Of a DNA stretch of 43,082 bases, positions 1-9,580 are shown in pieces; within the stretch, counting starts at the first letter, position 1; every line of letters begins with the position of its first letter. Source of the DNA: a bacterium. Lineage in GTDB: Bacteria; Planctomycetota; J058; JAJDCP01. The position numbers and the translations under genes are program-made. The notes under the pieces were generated by a model that was not told the DNA's origin, did not search any database, and worked only from the letters and a program-made list of their open reading frames with translations. The stretch covers positions 1 to 43,082 of the forward strand of contig JAUIEM010000018.1 of NCBI GenBank assembly GCA_030428695.1, read 5' to 3'.

Positions 1-2021
1 CCCTCGATCTCGACGACGTCGGTGTTCCAGGCCACGCCACCCATCGCGGCCACGGCGAAGGGCGAGCCACCGAGGTCACCGCCGATGAAGCGCTTCTTGG
101 CGTAGAGCTCGCGGTTGTCGTCGAGATTCGTCCGCTGGAATCCGACGAGGGCTCCTTCCGCGGGGGCCCACGCCATGCCGATCCGGCTGATGGCGGGCCC
201 GTCCAGGCCCCACAGCGCCTCGGCCCCGTCGTCGATCTCGACCCGCAGCAGGGTACGGCGCGCCGGGTCGAGGGTGGTCTCGAAGAGCTTCTTCGCCTGC
301 ATCTCGCCGAGCCCCTTGAAGCGTGTGATCTCCGGCTTCGCCCGCGCCGGGAGCCGGGCGAGGATGCGCGCGCGGTCGCGCTCGTCCCGGGCCCAGAAGG
401 TCTGCTTGCCCGCGGAGATGCGGAACAGGGGCGGCTGCGCGAGGAAGACCGCGCCCGCCTCGAGCAGAGGCCGCAGATGGCGGTAGAAGAAGGTCAACAG
501 CAGGGTGGTGATGTGGTGCCCGTCGCTGTCGGCGTCCATCATCACGATCACCCGCGCGTAGCGCAGCTGCGCGGGGTCGCAGTCTTTGCCCAGGCCACAG
601 CCGAGGGCGGTGACGATGTTGCGCAGCTCCTCGTTGCCGAGCACCTTCTTCAGCGAGGCCTGCTGGCTGTTGAGGATCTTCCCCCGCAGCGGCAGGATCG
701 CCTGGGTGCGCCGGTCGCGGCCCTGCTTGGCGGTGCCGCCGGCCGAGGCGCCCTCGACCAGGATCAGCTCGCTGTCGGCGGCGTTGCGGCTCGAGCAGTC
801 GGCGAGCTTGCCGGGCAGCTTGACGCGTGTGGCGCGGCTCTTCTTGCGCACCGCCAGCGCCGCCTGGCGGGCGGCCTGGCGGGCGCGGGCCGCCTCGATC
901 ACGCGCTCGGCGACGCTCTGGCCGACGCTCGGGTTCTTGTGCAGCCACTGCTCGAGGGCGGGGCGCAGGGCGCCGTCGACCACGGTGCGCACCTCGGGGT
1001 TGTTCAGGCGCCCCTTGGTCTGGCCCTGGAACTGGGGGTCGGGGTGCAGCACGCTCAGCACCGCGACCATGCCCTCGCGCAGATCCTCGGCGCTCAGGCT
1101 GACCCCGCGCGGCACCAGCTCGTGGGTGGCGAGGTAGCCCCGCAGGCCTTTGGCCAGGCCGTCGCGCAGGCCCTGGACGTGGGTGCCGCCGTCGGTGGTC
1201 GGGATGCCGTTGACGTAGCTCTTCAGGAGCTCGCTGCTCTCGCGGGTCCAGGTCAGGGCGACGTCGAAGCTGATGTCGTCCGACCGCGCGCAGCGGAAGG
1301 GCACCTCAAAGACGGTCGCGCGGTCTTCCTCGCGCAGCAGCGCGCCGAGGTAGTCCCCGAGGCCGCCGTCGTGACGGATGGTGCGATTCTCCCCGCCGAT
1401 CTCCGAGCGGAAGCCGATCGTCAGCCCCGCGTGCAGGTAACCCTTGACCTCGAGCTGGGCGACCACGCGTTCGGGGTCGAAGGCGAGCTCGCCGAAGATC
1501 TCCGGGTCGGGGCGGAACACGAAGCGTGTGCCGGTGCCGCGGCCCGGCCCGACCTCCGCGACCGGGGCGAGGGGCCGGCCGCGACGGTAGCGCTGGGCCC
1601 AGGTGCGACCACGCCGACGCACCTCGACCTCGAGCCAGGCGGACAGGGCGTTGACCGCGGAGGCCCCGACGCCGTGCAGGCCGCCGGAGGTCTTGTAGGT
1701 CGCCTTGCTGAACTTCCCGCCCGCGTGCAGGGTGGTCAAGATCACCTCGAGGGCGGACTTCTTCAGCTTCGGGTGCCGCCCGACCGGGATGCCCCGGCCG
1801 TTGTCGGTGACCGAGGCCGAGCCGTCCTTGCGCAGCACGACATCGATGCGGGTCGCGTGCCCGTTCATCGCCTCGTCGATCGCGTTGTCGACGATCTCCC
1901 ACAGGAGGTGATGCAGGCCGTCCTCGCCGGTGCCGCCGACGTACATGCCCGGCCGCCGCCGCACCGCCTCGATGCCCTCGAGCACGTCGATGTGCCGGGC
2001 GCTGTATCCCGCGTCAGTCAC
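1..2021 (-). CDS. parE: DNA topoisomerase IV (or gyrase) subunit B, 3' end outside window
   Basis: ATPase subunit of a type IIA topoisomerase that passes one duplex through another with the ParC subunit encoded just upstream. Starts at a GTG overlapping the parC stop by 8 bases; about 673 residues are visible. The GHKL ATPase motifs are present ([10 protein letters not shown] near residue 42, [23 protein letters not shown]). The Toprim domain has E423 and the metal-binding triad D496/D498/D500 ([10 protein letters not shown]), and RFKGLGEM ends at residue 574. Two oddities. The usual EGDSAGG motif reads EGASAGG, so the Asp matching E. coli GyrB D426 is Ala425. After RFKGLGEM and LLRVEI the chain does not show the usual FxxLMGxxVExRRxFIxxNA tail; it continues at least 84 residues with unfamiliar sequence. 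There is no GyrB-type insert before RFKGLGEM, so topo IV B is preferred, but a gyrase B call cannot be excluded without the end. Confidence 0.9.
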   Translation of the reverse strand, partial: MTDAGYSARHIDVLEGIEAVRRRPGMYVGGTGEDGLHHLLWEIVDNAIDEAMNGHATRIDVVLRKDGSASVTDNGRGIPVGRHPKLKKSALEVILTTLHAGGKFSKATYKTSGGLHGVGASAVNALSAWLEVEVRRRGRTWAQRYRRGRPLAPVAEVGPGRGTGTRFVFRPDPEIFGELAFDPERVVAQLEVKGYLHAGLTIGFRSEIGGENRTIRHDGGLGDYLGALLREEDRATVFEVPFRCARSDDISFDVALTWTRESSELLKSYVNGIPTTDGGTHVQGLRDGLAKGLRGYLATHELVPRGVSLSAEDLREGMVAVLSVLHPDPQFQGQTKGRLNNPEVRTVVDGALRPALEQWLHKNPSVGQSVAERVIEAARARQAARQAALAVRKKSRATRVKLPGKLADCSSRNAADSELILVEGASAGGTAKQGRDRRTQAILPLRGKILNSQQASLKKVLGNEELRNIVTALGCGLGKDCDPAQLRYARVIVMMDADSDGHHITTLLLTFFYRHLRPLLEAGAVFLAQPPLFRISAGKQTFWARDERDRARILARLPARAKPEITRFKGLGEMQAKKLFETTLDPARRTLLRVEIDDGAEALWGLDGPAISRIGMAWAPAEGALVGFQRTNLDDNRELYAKKRFIGGDLGGSPFAVAAMGGVAWNTDVVEIE

Positions 2022-4494
2022 CGTCGACCTCCGCTGCGCCCGGCGCCTCCGGCGCGTCAGCCCCGGTGAGGGCATCCGGCGCTTCGCCCGGCTTCTCATC
2101 CGCCGCCTCGGCAGCATCCGCTTCCGCCCCCGGCGGTTCGGCCCCGGCAGGGGCGTCCGGTACCTCCTGTGACGTCTCCTCCGCCGCATCGGCGGCTTCC
2201 GACGCCTCCACCGCCTTCGCGTCCGGCGCGTCGACCGCGACCATCGGCTCCCGCACCCAGCGCACGAAGCCGTCGCGCTTGAGCACCGGCCGCCCGCGCG
2301 AGGCGCGCTTGCGCAGGCCGAAGCGGGCCTCGCTGATCACCAGGTGCCGGCCGCGGGCGGTGACGACCTCGGGACCCTCGTCGGGCTTCGCCGCGAGCCC
2401 AAAGGCGAGCACCGCGTCGTCGCTGCGCAGCTTGATGCCGAGGTTGCCCTTGCCGGCGGCCTTGAGCAGCGTGACGTCGTCGGCCGGGAAGACCAGGGCC
2501 CGCGCGAGCTTCGTCCCCACGCAGGCCCGCATGCCCGCCTCGAGCCGCTCGACCCCCACGACCCGGTCGCCCTTGGCCAGCCGCGCGTAGCGCCGCCCGT
2601 TGCGGGTGCTCGGCTCGGCGTGGCCGGCGAGCTTGAAGCGGATCGCCCGGCCCTTTCGCGTCAGGGCCAGGGCCTCGGCCTCGCCGCCCCCGGGCAGGCG
2701 CCGGCTGTCGAAGCTCTGCACCCCGACGACCGTCTCGCCGTCGGCGAAGGCGAAGAAGCGCTGCAGGGGCTCGCCGTAGCCGGTGGTCGAGGGCACATCG
2801 TCGACCCGCATCACGTACGCGGCGCCGTGGCTGGAGAAGAACACCAGGCTCGAGCGCGTATGTGCCTGGATCAGCCAGCCGATCTCGTCCTCGTCGCGCA
2901 GGCGGATCCGCGACAGCTCGCTGAAGGACGACTGCCGCTTCAGCCAGCCCCGGCGCGTGACCACACAGTAGCAGTCTTCCTGGACGATGTACGCCTCTTC
3001 CTCGTAGGACAGCGCGCGCGCCCCCCCGAGCTTCGTGCGCCGGGGCTCGCCGTACAGCCGGGCGAGCTCGTCGAGCTCGGCGTCGACCACCTTCCACAGC
3101 TCGGCGTCCGAGGCCAGGATCGCCCCGATGCGCGCCTCCTCGGCCCGCTTCTCCTCGAGCTCTTCGCGCACCTGCCCGATCTCGAGCCGGGCGAGCCGGT
3201 AGAGCTTGAGCTCGAGCACCGCCTCGGCCTGCTCCTCGCTCAGGCCGAAGCCCTCCCGCAAGGCGCGGGAGGCCTCGGCCTTGCCCTCGGACTCGCGGAT
3301 GATGCGGATCGCCTCGTCGAGCCGGTCGAAGATCCGCGCCAGGCCCTCGAGCAGGTGGATCCGGGCGAGCAGCTTCTGGCGGTCGAACTCGAAACGCCGC
3401 CGCACCGTCGCGAAGCGGAAGTCCAGCCAGCACAGCAACAACCCGCGCAGGTCGCTGCGCTCCGGCGTCGCGAGCGCTTCCTTCGGCGACGGGAACAGCG
3501 CGGTCAGGTTGACCGGCCAGGTCGCCTCGACCCCGGTGTGCTTGCACAGGTAGGCCATCACGAGCTCGGGGGAGGCCCCGCTCTTCAGCTCGAGCACGAT
3601 GCGCACGCCCTCGGTGGACTCGTCGCGCAGGTCGTGCACCTGCGGCAGGTTCCGCCCCTGCACCTCGGCCCCGATCGCCTCGAGCACCCGGGACTTGTTC
3701 TGGCCGTAGGGCAGCGAGTCGAGCACCAGCCACGAGCGCCGGCCGTGCTTCTCGACATGGAACTCCGCCCGCAGGCGCAGGCTGCCGCGGCCCTCCTCGT
3801 AGATCGTCAGCAGGTCGTCGGGCGGCGTCAGCAGCCGCCCCCCGGTCGGGAAGTCCGGTCCGCGGATCGAGCCGAGCAGGTCGGCGACCGTCAGCGCGCG
3901 GTCGGCGATCAGCCGCCGGGCGGCGGCCGCGACCTCGGCGAGGTTGTGCGGCGGGATGCGGGTCGCCATGCCGACGGCGATGCCCTCACAGCCGTTGACG
4001 AGCAGCTGCGGGAACTGGGCGGGCAGGACCACCGGCTCGAGCAGCTGGCCGTCATAGTTCGGCCGGAACGGCACGGTGTCGCGCTTGATCTCGGTCAGGA
4101 GCTCTTCCGCGAGCGGCCGCAAGCGGCACTCGGTGTAGCGCATCGCCGCCGGTGGGTCGCCGTCGAGGGAGCCGAAGTTCCCCTGTCCGTCGACCAGGGG
4201 CGCGCGCAGCGTGAAGTCCTGGGCCATCCGGACCAGGGCGTCGTAGATCGACTGGTCGCCGTGAGGATGGAACTTCCCCATCACCTCGCCGACCACCGCC
4301 GCGCTCTTGCGGTAGCGGCCGCCGGGCCGCAGGCCCATCACCGCGAACATCGCGTACAGGATCCGGCGCTGCACCGGCTTGAGTCCGTCGCGCGCGTCGG
4401 GCAGGGCGCGGGCGGTGATCACGCTCAGGGCGTAGCTCAGGTAGCGCTCGCGGGTCGCTTCGGCCAGCGCGATGCGCTCTATGGTCTCGGGCAT
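2014..4494 (-). CDS. parC: DNA topoisomerase IV subunit A
   Basis: DNA breakage-reunion subunit, 826 residues. The start chosen is the ATG at 4494, giving [20 protein letters not shown], because AAGGAG lies 7 bases upstream; the open frame continues 5' but that part does not resemble ParC. Visible features: the QRRILYAM helix, the recognition segment [12 protein letters not shown], the catalytic tyrosine Y120 in AMRYTECRL, a coiled-coil of charged helices around residues 420-520, and a beta-pinwheel C-terminal domain. At the quinolone-contact serine (GyrA S83) this protein has Gln81; the acidic partner D85 is kept. The last ~70 residues are an Ala/Glu/Pro/Asp-rich acidic tail with little sequence complexity, unusual for the family. 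parC precedes parE and the two overlap by 8 bases, implying coupled translation. A possible -10 (TAGGGT, 4517-4522) lies 22 bases before the start. Confidence 0.93.
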   Translation of the reverse strand: MPETIERIALAEATRERYLSYALSVITARALPDARDGLKPVQRRILYAMFAVMGLRPGGRYRKSAAVVGEVMGKFHPHGDQSIYDALVRMAQDFTLRAPLVDGQGNFGSLDGDPPAAMRYTECRLRPLAEELLTEIKRDTVPFRPNYDGQLLEPVVLPAQFPQLLVNGCEGIAVGMATRIPPHNLAEVAAAARRLIADRALTVADLLGSIRGPDFPTGGRLLTPPDDLLTIYEEGRGSLRLRAEFHVEKHGRRSWLVLDSLPYGQNKSRVLEAIGAEVQGRNLPQVHDLRDESTEGVRIVLELKSGASPELVMAYLCKHTGVEATWPVNLTALFPSPKEALATPERSDLRGLLLCWLDFRFATVRRRFEFDRQKLLARIHLLEGLARIFDRLDEAIRIIRESEGKAEASRALREGFGLSEEQAEAVLELKLYRLARLEIGQVREELEEKRAEEARIGAILASDAELWKVVDAELDELARLYGEPRRTKLGGARALSYEEEAYIVQEDCYCVVTRRGWLKRQSSFSELSRIRLRDEDEIGWLIQAHTRSSLVFFSSHGAAYVMRVDDVPSTTGYGEPLQRFFAFADGETVVGVQSFDSRRLPGGGEAEALALTRKGRAIRFKLAGHAEPSTRNGRRYARLAKGDRVVGVERLEAGMRACVGTKLARALVFPADDVTLLKAAGKGNLGIKLRSDDAVLAFGLAAKPDEGPEVVTARGRHLVISEARFGLRKRASRGRPVLKRDGFVRWVREPMVAVDAPDAKAVEASEAADAAEETSQEVPDAPAGAEPPGAEADAAEAADEKPGEAPDALTGADAPEAPGAAEVDGD

Positions 4495-4724
4495 GGGGCA
4501 CTCCTTCCGTCGCCCCACCCTACCCCATGGGGGTGTCAGAAAAGCCTGTTCGACGGCGGGCAGCCCGTGGAAGTCGTAGGCCCGGGACCCGTCGAGGATG
4601 GTCCTGGTCGCGCGTTCCTTGCCGTCCGCGAGCCCGCGGCGAAGCGCAGGCGTCCGATGTGCTGGCGGATGCCGTCGGCGGGCACAGGGACCGCAGCGAC
4701 GGGTGCCGACCCAGCTCGAGGACA
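4495..4724. other. intergenic region upstream of parC
   Basis: A 230-base gap between the membrane-protein gene at 4725 and parC. It must carry the parC promoter; the only candidate seen is TAGGGT at 4517-4522 on the minus strand, without a good -35. The parC frame stays open through the gap and looks weakly protein-like near 4545-4620. I see no family match and no start signal there, so it is treated as non-coding. Confidence 0.5.
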
Positions 4725-5555
4725 CTACGGGGACCGCGAAGGAAACGCCTCCTCCGGGAGCAGGCGTCGAAGCTCGTACAGCAGGCGCTCAGCCCCTGCG
4801 AGGCGACAGTCCAACAGCAGCTCGCCCGCCGCGTAGAGCGCGAGCGTCTCCCGCCCGAGAATCATCCCCCTGTACAGCCCGGCCGCCGCGCGCACCGTGA
4901 CCCGATCGACTCGCTCGAGGTGAAGACGCGCGTCGGGATCACCGGCCTCTTCGAACACCAGTTGACCGGCCCGCACGAAGAGAAATCCCTCGCGCGTCCC
5001 CCCGGCGGTCAGTCGTTCGACGCCCCAGAGCAGACGCGCGCGATCGACACGCTGTCGACTGAAGTGGTCGGCGGCGAGTCTCCGCGCCAACGCGGAGAGC
5101 AGCACGAACAACCCGCACACGAGGCCAGCCGTCAAGACTGCGACCAGAGGAAGGACGCTGTCCCACGGCCAGAAGCGACCGGAACGGAGCAGCTGCCGGG
5201 AGGTCAATGCCGCGGCCGTACCGCCGATCGCGACGGTGAGGAGCGGAACGAGCGAGCCCGGAAGGAGCTCGCGCACACTCGGCCCACGGACGACCTCCGG
5301 ATCGCTCCGCGGCGTGAGAGCGAGCAGCTGTTCGGGCTCCAACCGCTGCGCGGCTGCTTCCCACATCGCCGTGCGTTCCAGCCGCTCGGGGGTGTCGCCG
5401 AGCTGGAACCAGACCTCGTGCTCCGCGCGCCACATCCGCAGACACACGCCTTCAGCGTACTCGAGGACCAGCGACTCTCTCTCCCCGCGGCCATGCGGTG
5501 CACGGCTCGCGTAGCCCTCGAGCACGCGGCGGTCTCCGCGGGGTCCACGGATCAC
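4725..5555 (-). CDS. hypothetical two-span membrane protein
   Basis: Function not recognised. With the GTG start at 5555 it has 276 residues. The N-terminal ~120 residues are soluble and charged. Two hydrophobic segments follow ([20 protein letters not shown] and [20 protein letters not shown]). The C-terminal ~100 residues are a beta-rich-looking soluble domain, so both ends probably face the same side. The GTG is chosen because a TACAAC -10-like box ends 26 bases upstream, the spacing seen at other genes here, and because the longer open frame would run into the divergent sigma-factor gene. The Shine-Dalgarno sequence is weak, so a start further in is possible. It diverges from an ECF sigma factor, which suggests but does not prove a regulatory link, for example as an anti-sigma-like partner; no anti-sigma motif is visible. 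Confidence 0.7.
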   Translation of the reverse strand: MIRGPRGDRRVLEGYASRAPHGRGERESLVLEYAEGVCLRMWRAEHEVWFQLGDTPERLERTAMWEAAAQRLEPEQLLALTPRSDPEVVRGPSVRELLPGSLVPLLTVAIGGTAAALTSRQLLRSGRFWPWDSVLPLVAVLTAGLVCGLFVLLSALARRLAADHFSRQRVDRARLLWGVERLTAGGTREGFLFVRAGQLVFEEAGDPDARLHLERVDRVTVRAAAGLYRGMILGRETLALYAAGELLLDCRLAGAERLLYELRRLLPEEAFPSRSP

Positions 5556-5581
5556 GTCGCTGCCGCATGCTGAACCCCACC

Positions 5582-5591
5582 GTTGTACACT
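5582..5591. promoter_or_regulatory. overlapping divergent -10 boxes
   Basis: TACACT (5586-5591, plus strand) lies 28 bases before the sigma-factor ATG. TACAAC (5582-5587, minus strand) lies 26 bases before the GTG of the membrane-protein gene. The two hexamers share two bases, so polymerase could occupy only one at a time. No convincing -35 is visible for either. Confidence 0.4.
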
Positions 5592-5619
5592 GGAACCTCC
5601 CCCGCCGCGGAACGCACCG

Positions 5620-6339
5620 ATGCCCGACTCCTCCCACGGCCCGCCGACCACCCGCTGGAGCTGCGTGCTCGCCGGCCGCGACCCCGGCGACAGCCGCTTC
5701 CAGGAAGCCTGGAGCCACCTGTTCGAGACCTACCGGCCGGTGATCGCGGGCTTCTTCCGCCGCAGCGTGCGCGACGCGGCGACCGCCGAGGAGTGGACCG
5801 ACGAGTTCCTCGCCGCCTGGCTCGAGGGCTCCCTCGACCGCGCCGACCCGGAGCGCGGCAGCTTCCGCCGCTACCTGCTGCGCTCGCTGAGCCACTTCCG
5901 CGGCAAGGCCCGCCGGCGCGCGAAGCGCCGCCGCTGGTTCGGCCTGTTCGGTCGCGAGCCGGAGCCCGCCGACACGGACGATGCGCCCTTCGAGCGCGAC
6001 TTCGCGCGCTGCGTCCTCGCCCGCAGCCTCGAGCAGCTGCGCCGCTACCAGCGCCTGCGCCGGGAGAAGGACCCCGCCCACCGCTCCTACGACCTGCTCC
6101 ACGCGGCCTACCTCGCCGACGATGCCGGCCAGCGCTCCCACGCCGCCCTCGCCGCGCATTTCGGGCTCGGGACGAAGGCCTTCGAGCGCGGCCTGGCGCG
6201 GGTGCGGCAGCGGCTGCAGGAGCTGATCCTCCAGGAGCTGCGGGAGACGGTGGAGGAACCGGGGGAGCTGCGGCTGGAGATCGAGGCGCTGCTGCGTCAC
6301 GGCGGCGCCGTCCTGCAGGAGCTCGACCTCGCGCCCTGA
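5620..6339 (+). CDS. ECF-family RNA polymerase sigma factor
   Basis: Alternative sigma factor, 239 residues. The opening TTRWSCVLAGRDPG is typical of the ECF groups found beside Ser/Thr kinases in planctomycetes. Region 2 spans about residues 28-100 (FETYRPVIAGFFRR … ERGSFRRYLLRSLSHFRGK), with a very basic RRRAKRRRW segment after it. Region 4 is the helix-turn-helix near residues 168-200 (AALAAHFGLGTKAFERGLAR), followed by a ~40-residue helical tail. No anti-sigma gene overlaps it. The gene converges on the kinase gene at 6344 with four bases between stop codons; kinase and ECF pairs of this kind are known, and here phosphorylation of the sigma factor by the kinase is a reasonable hypothesis. 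The Shine-Dalgarno sequence is weak. A TACACT -10 lies 28 bases upstream. Confidence 0.85.
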   Translation: MPDSSHGPPTTRWSCVLAGRDPGDSRFQEAWSHLFETYRPVIAGFFRRSVRDAATAEEWTDEFLAAWLEGSLDRADPERGSFRRYLLRSLSHFRGKARRRAKRRRWFGLFGREPEPADTDDAPFERDFARCVLARSLEQLRRYQRLRREKDPAHRSYDLLHAAYLADDAGQRSHAALAAHFGLGTKAFERGLARVRQRLQELILQELRETVEEPGELRLEIEALLRHGGAVLQELDLAP

Positions 6340-6343
6340 AGAT

Positions 6344-9300
6344 TCACTCGCCGCCCTGACGCACGAAGTCCTCGAGCGCACGCAGCTGGGCGGGATCCTC
6401 CGGACGGGAGCGCGCCCGCGCCTCCTGCAGGGCGTCCGCCGCATCGTCCCAGCGACCCGCCTCGCCGAGGCACACGATCAGGTTGTGCCAGTTCTCCCAG
6501 ACCGCGGGCTCGAGCCCGGCCGCCGCCTCGAAGGCCTGCACCGCCTCGGCATACGCGCCGAGACCGACGTGGGCCTTGCCGAGCAGGCTGTGGGTCGGGG
6601 CGCTCTCGAGGTCATGGAGCAGCGACGCCTCGAGGGCACGCACCGCCTCGTCGAAGCGTCCCTCGAGGTTGAGCAGGAGGCCGAGGAACTGGTGGGCGCG
6701 GGCGTTGTCCGGCTCGAGCGCGAGGCCGGCGCGGAAGTCGTCGATGGCGCGGGCGTGCTGCCCGAGGCGGCCGTAGGTGTTCGCGCGGGTGAAGTACATC
6801 CGCGCCGTCGGACCCCGCGCGATCGCCTCGTCGAGGGCGGCCACCGCCCCCGCGAGGTCGCCCCCCGCCTCGAGGTGCAGGGCCTGCTCGAGCCAGTACG
6901 CCGCCTCGGTCTCGTAGCGGGCGCTCAGGGCCGCCCGCCAGCGCGCGGCGGCCTCCGCCTCGCCCGCATCGTCGTACGCACGCGCCATCGTCTTGGCGAC
7001 GAGGTCGGCGTCCGTGATCTCACGCTCGACGGCGTCTCTGGCGACCTCCTCTGCCTCCGGCAACCGCCCGAGGGCGGCGAGGTTGTCGATCAACAGCGCG
7101 ACCTCGGGGCCGGCCAGGGGTTCCTCCGCCGCGCACGCGAGCAGCTCGTCCAGCGCCTCCTCGGCGCGGCCCATCGCGGTCAGCGGCATCGCCCGGGCCT
7201 GCCGGATGCCGAGCTGCAGGGAATCCGGAGCGAGCGCGAGGGCCGCCGTGTAGTCCGCGACGGCGCGCTCGTTCTCCCCGTCGATCGCCAGCACCTCGGC
7301 CCGCTCGAGCCGCGCCCGCAGGGCGGCCCCCGCCGCGGTCGCCCGGCCGAAGTCGGCGAGCGCGCCCTGCCGCTCTTCGTTCAGCCAGCGCAGGCAGCCG
7401 CGCTCGCACAGCATCGGCCCCGCCTCCGGCCACACCACGAGCGCGGCGTCGAGATCCTCGAGAGCCCGCGGGATGCGGTGCCGCGCGCGGCGCACCCCGG
7501 CCCGCAGCCAGCTCGCCTGGGGATGGTGGGGCCGCATGCGCAGCGCCTGGGAGAGCGCGCTCTCCGCCTCGCGCAGCTCCCCCATCCGGGCGAGCAGCTC
7601 GCCGCGCGCCAGCCAGGCGCCGTCGACGCCGAGCTCGGCGGCGAACTGCTCGATCACGTCCGCGGCGCGGGCCAGGGCGTCCTCGTAGCGCCCCTGCGCC
7701 ACCCAACGCTCCACTCCGGCCAGCTCGTGCCACAGCGGACCGGAGCCGTCGAGCGCGAACGCCTCGGGGCCAGCGAGCAGCGCCTCGGCCCGGGCCCGCC
7801 AGCTCCGCGCCCCGGTCTGCGGCTGCCCCCGGAGCAGCGGCGTCACCGCCACCCACTCCCCGAAGCGGGCCTGGGCCAGGCACGCCCGGGCGAGCTCCCA
7901 GCGCAGGCGCAGATCGGCAGGCGCCAGGGCGTGGGCGCGCTCGAGCAGCGCGACGGCCTCGTCGAGCGCGCCGCGCAGCAGCGCGCAGCGACCGAGCGCC
8001 GCGAACAGCGCCACCTCCCGGGCGAAGTCCGGGTGCTCCGCGAGGGCTGCCGCGGCTTCCCGTGACCGGCTGAGCTCCCGCAGCGCCCCGCGGATGTCGA
8101 GATGCGCGATCGAGAACAGCGGCAGCACCGCCCGCAACCCGCGCTCGAGGGGCTCGAGAGCGGCGGCCAGCCGGGCCTGGCGCTCGACCTCCTCGAGCTC
8201 CCGCCGGCGCCGCTCGTCGCGGCGGGCGAGCGTCGTCCGGCCCTGCTCCAGCGCCCGGACCAGGGCGCTGTCCGCGCGCAGCGCCAGGGCCCGCTCGAGC
8301 AGCGGCAGGGCGCTGTCCGGCTGGCCGGCGGCGAGGGCGGCGCGGCCGCGCTGCGCGTAGTCGTCGAAGCGCCGGCGCTCGTCCCGCTCCCTCCATCCCA
8401 TCAGGCCGGCGAAGATGAGCACGGCGCACAGCGCGGCGCCGAGGCTGAGGGCGACGCGGTGGCGGTGGACCCACTTCCCGAAGCGCTGCAGGGGATGGTA
8501 GCGGGCCGCCCCGAGCAGCCGCCCCTCGAGGAAGCGGCGGATGTCCTCGAGCAGCGCCCCGGCGCTCGCGTAGCGGTCCTCGCGACGGCGGGCCAGCGCC
8601 TGCTCGACGACCTGCTCGAGCTCCCAGGGGATGGTCCGCCCCGGGGCGCGCTCACGGGGGGAAGGCCGCGCCCCCCGCAGCACCTTCGCGAGCACCTCGC
8701 TGGCCGGCCCGCGGTACGGGGCCTCGCCGCATAGCAGCTGGTAGAGCACCGCCCCGAGGCCGTACACGTCGGCCCGGGCGTCGAGGTCGGTCGCCCCGCG
8801 CGCCTGCTCCGGGGCCATGTAGGCCGGCGTGCCGACGATGGTGCCGGGGCGGGTCTCCAGGGCGAGGCGGTCGGTCGCCCCGAGGGCCGGAAGCTGCTCC
8901 TCCAGGCCGGGCGGCGGCTCGGGCGGGGCGTCCTCGCCGAGCTGGCGGCCGAGCCCCCAGTCGAGCACGAGCACCTCGCCGAAGGCCCCGACCATCACGT
9001 TGGCCGGCTTGAGGTCGCGGTGCAGGACCCCGTGGTCGTGGGCGAAAGCGACCGCCTCGCAGACCTTGGCGAAGATCTCGAGCAGCTCGACCAGGGAGGT
9101 GTCGCCGGCCGCGATCACCGCCTCCAGGGTGCGCCCGCGGACACGCTTCATGGTGAAGAACAGCCGGCCCCGGGCGTCGGTGCCGAGGTCGTGGACCGGG
9201 ACGATGTGGGGATGATCGAGACGCCCGGTCAGCCGCGCCTCGCGCACGAAGCCCTCGAGCAGCCGCCGGTCGGCCCCCGGCGGCGCGACCTTGGCCGCGA

Positions 9301-9439
9301 CCTCGCGGTCGAGCTCGGGGTCGTGGACGAGGAAGACCTCGCCCATGCCACCCTGGCCGAGCTTCTCGAGCACCGTGTAGGCGCCGAGCGCGTCCGGCAG
9401 CGCGTCGGGCTGTTCCTCGTCGTCGCGCGGGTCCTTCAC
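6344..9439 (-). CDS. membrane Ser/Thr protein kinase with TPR repeats
   Basis: 1031 residues from a GTG with GGGAGG five bases upstream; the open frame extends further 5' but over non-kinase sequence. The Hanks-type kinase domain covers about residues 20-305: glycine loop LGQGGMGEVF (27-36), Lys50, HRDLKPANVM (140-149, catalytic D142), DWG in place of DFG (160-162), and GTPAYMAPEQ. One transmembrane helix follows at ~329-349 (VALSLGAALCAVLIFAGLMG). The remaining ~680 residues are tetratricopeptide-like helical pairs, presumably extracytoplasmic protein-binding repeats. DWG and the kinase-TM-TPR order are common in planctomycete kinases. The upstream gap to 9581 carries CCGATT repeats. Its 3' end faces the ECF sigma gene with four bases between, leaving no room for a separate terminator. 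Confidence 0.92.
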   Translation of the reverse strand: MKDPRDDEEQPDALPDALGAYTVLEKLGQGGMGEVFLVHDPELDREVAAKVAPPGADRRLLEGFVREARLTGRLDHPHIVPVHDLGTDARGRLFFTMKRVRGRTLEAVIAAGDTSLVELLEIFAKVCEAVAFAHDHGVLHRDLKPANVMVGAFGEVLVLDWGLGRQLGEDAPPEPPPGLEEQLPALGATDRLALETRPGTIVGTPAYMAPEQARGATDLDARADVYGLGAVLYQLLCGEAPYRGPASEVLAKVLRGARPSPRERAPGRTIPWELEQVVEQALARRREDRYASAGALLEDIRRFLEGRLLGAARYHPLQRFGKWVHRHRVALSLGAALCAVLIFAGLMGWRERDERRRFDDYAQRGRAALAAGQPDSALPLLERALALRADSALVRALEQGRTTLARRDERRRRELEEVERQARLAAALEPLERGLRAVLPLFSIAHLDIRGALRELSRSREAAAALAEHPDFAREVALFAALGRCALLRGALDEAVALLERAHALAPADLRLRWELARACLAQARFGEWVAVTPLLRGQPQTGARSWRARAEALLAGPEAFALDGSGPLWHELAGVERWVAQGRYEDALARAADVIEQFAAELGVDGAWLARGELLARMGELREAESALSQALRMRPHHPQASWLRAGVRRARHRIPRALEDLDAALVVWPEAGPMLCERGCLRWLNEERQGALADFGRATAAGAALRARLERAEVLAIDGENERAVADYTAALALAPDSLQLGIRQARAMPLTAMGRAEEALDELLACAAEEPLAGPEVALLIDNLAALGRLPEAEEVARDAVEREITDADLVAKTMARAYDDAGEAEAAARWRAALSARYETEAAYWLEQALHLEAGGDLAGAVAALDEAIARGPTARMYFTRANTYGRLGQHARAIDDFRAGLALEPDNARAHQFLGLLLNLEGRFDEAVRALEASLLHDLESAPTHSLLGKAHVGLGAYAEAVQAFEAAAGLEPAVWENWHNLIVCLGEAGRWDDAADALQEARARSRPEDPAQLRALEDFVRQGGE

Positions 9440-9463
9440 GGCAGCCTCCCGGGTGGTGCGAAC

Positions 9464-9506
9464 CCGATTCCGAACCCGACGTCCGATTCCGCGTCCGCTT
9501 CCGATT
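9464..9506. repeat. spaced CCGATT / TTCCG short repeats
   Basis: Three copies of CCGATT, at 9464-9469, 9483-9488 and 9501-9506 (start-to-start 19 and 18 bases), interleaved with TTCCG, in the 141-base gap between the divergent kinase gene and the plus-strand gene at 9581. Spacing near two helical turns is compatible with a regulator-binding array. It could also be simple sequence drift. Confidence 0.4.
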
Positions 9507-9580
9507 TTTTCCAGAAAAGTCCGGGGGATGGAAGACCCGACCCGCCATAGCCCCGTGAAAGCACCCCTGGAGGAACCCCG

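Noticed and set aside
4495..4725. N-terminal extension of parC
   Set aside because: Frame stays open, but ParC homology starts at 4494 with a proper Shine-Dalgarno.
477..4836. Long plus-strand open frames (530 and 830 codons) opposite parE and parC
   Set aside because: They are antisense to strongly conserved genes, have Ala/Arg/Gly/Leu-heavy shadow composition and no start signals; high GC leaves such frames open.
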